A DNA stretch of 64,000 nt from Pueraria montana var. lobata (taxonomy: Eukaryota > Streptophyta > Magnoliopsida > Fabales > Fabaceae), in the NCBI GenBank assembly GCA_026413185.1, contig CM048646.1, forward strand, positions 52,075,036 through 52,139,035, read 5' to 3'. The notes below the pieces were generated by a model that was not told the DNA's origin, searched no databases, and saw only the letters and a list, made by a program, of their open reading frames with translations. Shown here one piece after another: positions 57,136 to 64,000 of the stretch. Made by a program: the position numbers and the translations under genes. Position 1 is the first letter of the stretch, and each line of letters begins with the position of its first letter.

Positions 57136-57984
57136 TATGTAAGCGCAAGTCATGGTCATGGAGCGCAAACATGGAACTTACCATTAAAGAATCGTCCAGG
57201 AAAATTCATACTATGTTCAATGAATGAAGTGTTAATATCTTACCTAAAATATAAGAATTGTCATTATCATTTAATTTAATGATATGTATCAACACAAGTA
57301 TTTCTTAGATTACATAGATATTTAGATCAAAAAAGGTTACACAGATATTTATAGTTTATAAGAAACACAAAACTAAGAAAAATAGACAAAATATGGCTGA
57401 GATAGTAGATTCTACTAAAAATAGTGATTTAGGTTTCTCGATATTAGTAATCGATGAAATCAATTAATACTCTCCACTAATAAAATGGTGACAAAAAAAA
57501 TTACACAAATATTTATAAGTAATATAAAACTAAGAAAAAAATTAATTTATTACTAATAAAAATATAAACTAATATTAACACATACATTTAATATTTTCAT
57601 ATTAGAATTTATAAATTTAATTGAATATTATTTTAATTATGATTTGAAAATATTTTATTATACTTGATACTAATAAAATAAAAAAATATTGGCTAAATAT
57701 TAAAAAAAAGTAAATCTGTTTTTATAATTAACTAAATAGAGAGAAAAAAGTATTAATTTAATTTAATATAGTAGTTCATATACATATAAAAAATAATGCA
57801 CATAAAAATTATATCATCTCAAATAACTACAACACCGACTACCAAACACGTGGATCAATTAGTGTGAGGATGTTGCAGCTTCATAAGTATTTTCGAAGTC
57901 AAGTTCTAAGTATGTAGTTACATTAAATATCCGACTCAAATAGAATTATCTCCTGTTGAAGATACTTATAATTTAAACCAAAAA
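57136..57984. other. AT-rich spacer, no gene seen
   Basis: Very AT-rich; no ORF, RNA gene or clear repeat beyond simple A/T tracts. Confidence 0.4.
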
Positions 57985-58665
57985 ATAACTAAAACACCAA
58001 TTATGCATGTACTTTGACATGATAATTAAATTTAAACTCGAATACAAATTTGAAACCAATTATGCATGTATTTAGACATGATAATTAAATAAATTCATAA
58101 ATAGAATTTGACACCAATTTATGCATGTACTTAGACACAATAATTAAATGTACGCTCAAATACATTTTGACACAGGTTATGCATGTACTTGGGCTTGATA
58201 ATTAAATTTAAACTCATAAATACAATTTGTCTCCTTTAAAAGATACGCATGATTTATAGCAAAAATAACTAAAACACCAATTATGCATGTACTTGGGCAT
58301 AATAATTCTTTTTAAAATTATAAAGAGTAATGTTATATCCTCCTACCTCATCCTCTCATAAATACCTTTTATGGTAAGTATTAAATTAAAAGTAAAAATA
58401 TTTAATGTCTTGAAAATATAAAACACATTTTAAACTTACTATAAAAAAAGTAATAGGAGGATTTGTAGGAGGGTGAAGTAAAAGGATTTAGAATTATTCA
58501 ATTATAAATACAATTTGACACCAATTATGTCTGTATATAGGCATGATAATTAAATGTAAACTCATAAATACAATTTGACATCAATTAAGCATGTACCTAA
58601 ACATGATAATTTTTTTTTTTTTAGAGGACATGATAATTAAATTTAAACTCATAAATATATATAAT
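57985..58665 (+). repeat. 58-59-bp minisatellite interrupted by a MITE
   Basis: The unit contains CCAATTATGCATGTACTT, GACATGATAATTAAAT and AAACTCATAAATACAATTTG. ATGCATGTA-type cores start at 58003, 58062, 58121 and 58179 (spacings 59, 59, 58), with further diverged cores at about 58243, 58283, 58527 and 58587. The array is split by an inserted element at about 58325-58492. Confidence 0.75.
58325..58492. mobile_element. Small TIR element inside the minisatellite
   Basis: Left TATCCTCCTACCTCATCCTC and right, inverted, a CTCCTACAAATCCTCC / TTCACCCTCCTACAAATC-type block form imperfect inverted arms, with ATGGTAAGT/ATAGTAAGT further in. Boundaries approximate. Confidence 0.4.
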
Positions 58666-58679
58666 TAGACTTTTTTTTT

Positions 58680-59263
58680 TATATACAATGAGGCTCATTC
58701 CGTCGATACAATGTAATTTGACTCTAACCTTAACTTTGGCAAGAAAAAACGATTTTGATTGATTTTGAATTCAATTTTTCTCTTATTTACAAACAAAAGG
58801 AGCATGAGGAGAGTTTGAGGAAGTATCTCCCTAAACTTCTCTATTGTACACTAACATCTCTTTATTCTTTAATATTTAAAAAATAATTTATTTTTAAATT
58901 CCAATTAAATTGATAATATTTTTGGGTCACAATGACATTAGTACAAAATATTCATTGACTTTATTGATAATTAATCCCTGTTTGAGAATTTGGCTAACCA
59001 TCTTTAATGGAGTTTCACATGATTTTTTTTTCTCACAAGGCTTGAATCCAAAACCTTACTTAAAAGTTTTGAGCCCAATATCACTCGAACTAATTACATC
59101 TTAATAAACTAATAATATCTATACAATACAAAAGTTGTGTATAGATTAATAAAAAATAATGAAATAAATACAATAAAATAAAATGATACTAAATTTTATT
59201 ATTAAAATTCTTTAAAATATAACCAAATGAAATTTAAAAAGTATATTTTATTTTAGGTTTAAA
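58680..59263. other. AT-rich spacer, no gene seen
   Basis: The 64-codon open stretch at 58910-59104 has no family features. Nothing else is seen. Confidence 0.4.
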
Positions 59264-59541
59264 TATTTTTTTAGTCCTTGCAATTTAGTGTTTTTTTGCT
59301 TTTCGTCCTTACACAGTTATTTTTTTTGTTTTAGTCCTTATAAATTATGTTTGTTTTGTTTTTCGTCCTTATAGCGGTTTAGATAGCGCTTTTTTAACTA
59401 TTCAAAATGCTATCTAAATCACTTTAAGGACGAAAAATAAAACAAACATAATTTACAAGGACTATTTTCAAAAAAATAATTTTGCAATGACAAAAAACAA
59501 AAAAATGTTGAATTGTAAGGACTAAAAAGTATTTAAACCTT
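59264..59541. mobile_element. Foldback MITE
   Basis: Near-perfect inverted arms: AGGTTTAAATATTTTTTTAG / CTAAAAAGTATTTAAACCTT at the ends and ATTATGTTTGTTTTGTTTTT / AATAAAACAAACATAATTTA inside; the centre has GTTTAGATAGC / GCTATCTAAATC. About 278 bp. Related copy at 55750-56040. Confidence 0.65.
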
Positions 59542-60497
59542 TATTTTATTACAGCGTATATATCGTTTTTCTTCTAATATAAAAATACGAGATGAAACCA
59601 TTTTTTATATTTTATTCATAAAAATATATATAAATAATATAATATTTTCTATTTGTATTTTATTTGTATTATTTTGTTTTGTTTTATTTCCATCCATTCT
59701 AAATATAGGAACATACTCTTACCCTTTTTCTGTTGAAAAAGAAATACTAATGCGACTGAAAGAAAAAGAAAAAAAAAAGAAATGAGTGTATTTAGTAGAA
59801 GAAAAATAAGAGAGGATAATGATAAAAAGCCGTGGGATCATCAATTATTTTTATTCTATTTCTTACTTATTTTTATTCACTTATTTATTTTTTTCATATT
59901 TTTTTCTTAAATTAAACACCTCTATTTTACTCTTTTTTTTTTTTACATATTTTTATTCGTTTTCTTTATTTTTAGTCATTCTATTTTTCACTTTTTTTAA
60001 ACCAAATGGACCCTTATTATTGGTTGGAAAAGCTTTGGAATTGGGACTGGGACTCGAACATTCGGGACAATGCATTTGTTTTTTCTGGATCTTTTCCAAA
60101 ATTCATTTTTAAGGCCCACATACAACAAAAGAAACACCAAGGACAGCTGGAGCTTTTCACAAGCTTAGCAGCATGTTGCATTACCCTCAATGAAAAGTTT
60201 GATTTAAAAGAAGGAAAAGATATGTAACTACTCCAAATTCTGTAATAATTTTTACAAATAAATATTTTGGACTTTTATTTTATATTAAGTAGTCTTTAGA
60301 TTCCCGTTGTTATTATAATAAATTCTTCTGTTCAATGTTATCAGGAATTTAAAAATTGATTAAAACAAAGTATGAAAATTCAAGCCATAAATGTTAATGT
60401 TGTACCGAAAAACAATTCGTGGATTATTATGTTATTTAAGAACTAAAATTTTTAAAATATGTTCTTTGAAAAAACACTGTTATGTTAAATTTTTGTA
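59542..60497. other. AT-rich spacer, no gene seen
   Basis: A 97-codon open stretch at 59819-60112 starts in low-complexity T-rich DNA. The part from 60006 (MDPYYWLEKLWNWDWD) is compositionally less simple but has no family features or splice partners; I do not call a gene. Confidence 0.35.
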
Positions 60498-60783
60498 CTG
60501 CCTCCTTTTTTTTTTTATCTGTCGTTTAAGGTTGTTACGTAAAAAATAAGAAATGAAATAAATTTTCTTGATTCTAATAAAATAGTTGTGGAATTTTCTA
60601 TTTTACTCCTTTTCCTCTTCTCTTCACAATAAATGCATGTGTAAATTAATTAAAGACTAAGGAGTCAAATAAGGGTATAATTGATAAAAATGTAATTAAT
60701 GTGATCTTAAACTTTGTAAATGACAGATAAATGGAAACAAAAAAAAATTAAAAAATCTAACACTTAAAAAGAAACGGAGGAAG
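60498..60783. mobile_element. Stowaway-like MITE
   Basis: The ends CTGCCTCCTTTTT and, on the complement, CTTCCTCCGTTTCTTTTTAA match the Tc1/mariner (Stowaway) type CTCCCTCCGTTTC, and the element is flanked by TA on both sides (60496-60497, 60784-60785). 286 bp. Its right two-thirds is included in the following tandem duplication. Confidence 0.6.
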
Positions 60784-61276
60784 TATTTAATTAGAATTTC
60801 ATATACTATTAAGAAATTAGTCTACGAAGCAAAACAAAATTAAAAAAATAGTTTTTGATTATGATATTATTATATTTAATTATGATTTCGTCAAGGACTT
60901 TATATTCGATTAGAATTTAATTTTCTTGATTCTAATAAAATAGTTGTGGGATTTTCTATTTTACTCCTTTTCCTCTTCTCTTCACAATAAATGCATGTGT
61001 AAATTAATTAAAGACTAAGGAGTCAAATAAGGGTATAATTGATAAAAATGTAATTAATGTGATCTTAAACTTTGTAAATGACAGATAAATGGAAACAAAA
61101 AAAATTTAAAAAATCTAACACTTAAAAAGAAACGGAGAAAGTATTTAATTAGAATTTCATATACTATTAAGAAATTAGTCTACGAAGCAAAAAAAAATTA
61201 AAAAAATAGTTTTTGATTATGATATTATTATATTTAATTATGATTTCGTCAAGGACTTTATATTCGATTAGAATTT
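60561..61276 (+). repeat. 358-bp tandem duplication
   Basis: Two adjacent copies, 60561-60918 and 60919-61276, each beginning AATTTTCTTGATTCTAATAA and ending TTCGATTAGAATTT. Differences are only a handful (for example GTGGAATT/GTGGGATT, CGGAGGAAG/CGGAGAAAG and short A-run lengths), so the duplication is recent. Confidence 0.92.
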
Positions 61277-63126
61277 ATCTAAAAATAGTATTTATATCAC
61301 AAAGATTATTAAAAACATATATTAATTCTAATTAAACACAATTGTTAATCGAATAAAAATCTAAAATAAATCTTAGTTGAATATAAAATCATAGAGAAAT
61401 TGTAATTAATATAATATCCTGATCAAATATTAATTTTTAAAATATGAAAATCTAATAATTAAATAATAAATCTAATATTATATTTCCTCCGTCATAAAAT
61501 GAGTGTCGCATTTAGCTTTTAATGTAATATTAATTACTTTTTTTCACTAATATCCCTAATAAGTGTCACTTTAGTTTTTCAATGCAATATTAATAATAAG
61601 ATTAATTTTGTAAAATTACTTCTCTCTTTTATCTATTTAATAATTTTTCTTAGTCTATTTAAAAAAATCTAGGACGACACTTCGTAATAGCCTCGTATAA
61701 ATAACAAAATAGTAGTAGTTAAGAAATTTGATCCTCCATAATCAGCAAAAAAATATTGTAATATTTAATGGCTAATTTGTGGCCAATATCAAACGGTGAC
61801 AGGATTTATTGTCGATCGTTTCAAAACCAGCAAAAGGCATTTATTTCCTTTCTTGTGCAAACCAACAAACAGAGAGCAGAGGAACGCAAGAGCAGGGTTC
61901 AGTTGATTTTTTCAAATCTCAATCCACTTCCAATCCTAGTAACAACACGTTTTTGCTTATTATTCTAAAAATTCTCATTCATTTTATCATTAAAAATAAA
62001 GGAATAATTTTTTGTTGCCTTTTGAAATAGTTTCAGCATGTTCCGCTTCCAATTGTTACAATATAAATCAACTTACAAAAATTACAATCCATAAACAAAC
62101 ACGCGAGCTTTGCAGCACCAAGGATCACTACTGCAAAGAAGCAACCTTTTCATTAATTTTGGCATAAGGAAAAGAAGGGTCGTACACTGGAACTGATTTT
62201 GGCAAAAGGGTTTTCTTTAGAAGGATCCAATTTTATTTTTTAAATTTAATTTAGTGTAAATATTTTCACTGTAATCTCGCACTAATCTAAAAAAAATTCC
62301 TATCCTGTGCACCATGTTCGTTTTTCTATGACGGGGGATTTGTCCATCTCTCCTACCTCTTCTTTTAAGATCTAAGAAATTAAATAATATTTCTCATTCT
62401 TTCATTCTTTGGTCAAATTAATCTTCTGAAATTCACCCATAAAAATCGTGGATGTGTCTTGCCAAAAGGAAGAAATTATTAGATGGTGGGGGCATGACTT
62501 TCATTAATTTTTTATATGACATGATATATAATTAAGTTTTATTATTATTTTTTAATTAGATGGTCAGGTATGACTAGTATTTCCATTAAAAAAATTTAAG
62601 GTTTAAAAAACTTTTTGGTTCTTATAAAATAGGCAATTTTTAATTTTAGTCTTGTAAAATTTTTTCTTTTTGGTAGCGATTTTGTCAATCCATTGACTTG
62701 TCACATAATCAACATCAAGAAATTTGACACAATAGTCACGTATAATTTTTTTTGGTAAACTGTTTTTAAATCCTCATATGGTTAAAAAATGATATTCGAT
62801 TAGTTAATGAGAGATTTAAAAATATAATTTACCAAAAAAAAATTACACATGATTGTCCTACCCAAAAAATTACACATAATTTAATGTATTACCAACATCG
62901 CTATTACGTCATTAACATTTACTTGACAACAGATACCAAAACTTCAAACAAAACATCAAATAAAATACTAATTATTGCAGATTAAAATGAATGTAGGCTT
63001 GTAGCAAAGGGCAAAAGAAATTACCTAACATAATCTATCAATTGGAACTCTGTCCTAATTATCAGCTTTATTAGGAAGAGTCATCACAAAAACATTAAAC
63101 AATTAAGATGGTAAATCTAAAGAATA
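61277..63126. other. AT-rich spacer with a second Stowaway-like copy
   Basis: About 61482-61700 carries TATTTCCTCCGTCATAAAAT and an inverted, diverged right end, consistent with another Tc1/mariner MITE (GTGTCGCATT / CGACACTTCG arms). ORFs at 61768-62030 have no family features. About 62600-62960 has TTTTTGGTTCTTATAAAAT-type dispersed repeat blocks. Confidence 0.35.
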
Positions 63127-63183
63127 CTAAGCGACACAGAACTGCGTTTCTTCTTCAAAATGATCAGAAGTTTGACTTGTATC
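63127..63183 (-). CDS. Possible terminal exon of an off-window - strand gene
   Basis: On the - strand, GCTTTTTACAG/GATACAAG is a good acceptor followed by 18 codons (DTSQTSDHFEEETQFCVA) and TAG. A possible preceding exon ends at about 63399 with ATTAGAAACAATG/GTATGT, a good donor. Too short to recognise a family; could be chance. Confidence 0.25.
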   Translation of the reverse strand, partial: DTSQTSDHFEEETQFCVA

Positions 63184-64000
63184 CTGTAAAAAGCGTCCAC
63201 ACATGCAACATATTGTCAATTAAACCATTTAACTGAATACAAAAAATAAAGGATAAATAACTCTTTTTAATTAAGAGCTGAATTGAACAAAAATCAGAGA
63301 AGGAGGCATAAAGTAGAGGCAAGAACATATGATCACATGTACACATACAAAAACACAGTAAATGCAGCAGTCCAAATTTCCCCATGTGGACATACCATTG
63401 TTTCTAATACTGAAGTGTTTTGCATTAGCTTTCAATTCTACTAAAATTATTTTTAAAATCACCTTAAAGACCAAAACAATAAATAATTACTTCAACTTTT
63501 TCAATTTTTTTACCATGATTTTGGAGTCATAATTAATTATAAAAAATATTCGAACACACTAGTAATTGGAACTAATCAATTAGGTTCATAGTATAACCTA
63601 GAAATTGATCATTGATCCAATTAGAGTGGTTCTACATGATAAATTTTAACAGAAAATCAAAGAGTAATATGGAAAAGACAAAATTGCTTCGAGTATCAAT
63701 AAAATTAAAAATGCTCCTTGTTTCAAAAAAGAGGGATGACGGATTAATTACATTTCAATTGATGACATAGATGATGGAGTTTATCTATGAAACCAACATA
63801 AACGAAGATCAAAGCTTCAATTGATCTTAATTTTTAATGGATGTGAAATCATGGTTCTCTTATTGCAATTCCGACCATAAATTTTCACTATTTCCCTCAT
63901 CGTGAAAATTAGACACTTTCAACTGATTGTAATCAAATACTAATACCATATTTGAATCTAGATTCGAAATGATAAGATTTCATTGAGCAGGGCCCAAATA
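63184..64000. other. Right-edge region, possibly introns of a - strand gene
   Basis: AT-rich. Apart from the possible exon ending near 63399, no coding exon is supported. Confidence 0.3.

Noticed and set aside
59819..60227. ORFs of 73-97 codons
   Set aside because: Begin in T-rich low-complexity DNA; the WLEKLWNWDWD part is curious but has no partner exon or motif.

Overview
The window is nuclear DNA of a flowering plant, very probably a legume close to soybean (Glycine). Coding exons are sparse and GC-richer than the AT-rich surroundings, introns are typical plant GT-AG introns, several genes are plant-specific, and about a third of the window is transposable-element DNA of kinds I know from legumes. 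The genus is an inference; no search could be run.

Left third (1-30,900): the last two exons of a + strand gene whose C-terminus looks like a COMM domain, then a cluster of three intact, intronless UGT92A-type glycosyltransferase genes: one on the - strand (2212-3684) and two on the + strand (11627-13096 and 25855-27333). The two + strand copies share promoter and about 1.3 kb of 3' flank, so they come from a duplication of at least 3 kb. Between and around them lie many insertions. They include a 3.66-kb solo LTR (5661-9320, TSD CTCTG), a hAT-like element carrying a Mutator-type MITE (15454-16276, 9-bp TSD), and a complete 7.9-kb Mutator-like element (MULE, 17629-25555, TSD TCTTAAATG, about 212-bp TIRs). 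The MULE contains another solo LTR (22326-24663, TSD AGATG). Its right end lies 299 bp before the third UGT start codon.

The MULE encodes on its - strand a three-exon MURA-type transposase with one in-frame stop. It also encodes a separate intact 155-residue ORF that duplicates only the transposase N-terminal domain. This two-gene layout is the most unusual system in the window.

Middle and right (30,900-64,000): a Pack-MULE-like 1121-bp element with a GC-rich interior (30968-32088, 9-bp TSD) lies upstream of a four-exon very-long-chain enoyl-CoA reductase gene (33440-36003, +). Next come a NYN-nuclease/C2H2 zinc-finger gene (39935-41146, +), a 14-exon chaperonin subunit CCT7/TCP-1 eta gene (42609-49953, -) with a hAT element in its largest intron, and a four-exon HMG-CoA reductase gene (52250-55509, -). 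The last 8 kb are mostly AT-rich spacer with MITEs, a tRNA-derived SINE, a 58-59-bp minisatellite and a 358-bp tandem duplication. A possible terminal exon of a - strand gene sits at 63127-63183.

The host genes do not form one pathway. CCT7 and enoyl-CoA reductase are housekeeping genes, HMGR supplies mevalonate for isoprenoids, and the UGT cluster probably glucosylates specialised metabolites. Exon structures were built by hand: the summed exons give 1683 nt (CCT7), 1701 nt (HMGR), 930 nt (ECR) and 2709 nt (MULE transposase), all multiples of three.
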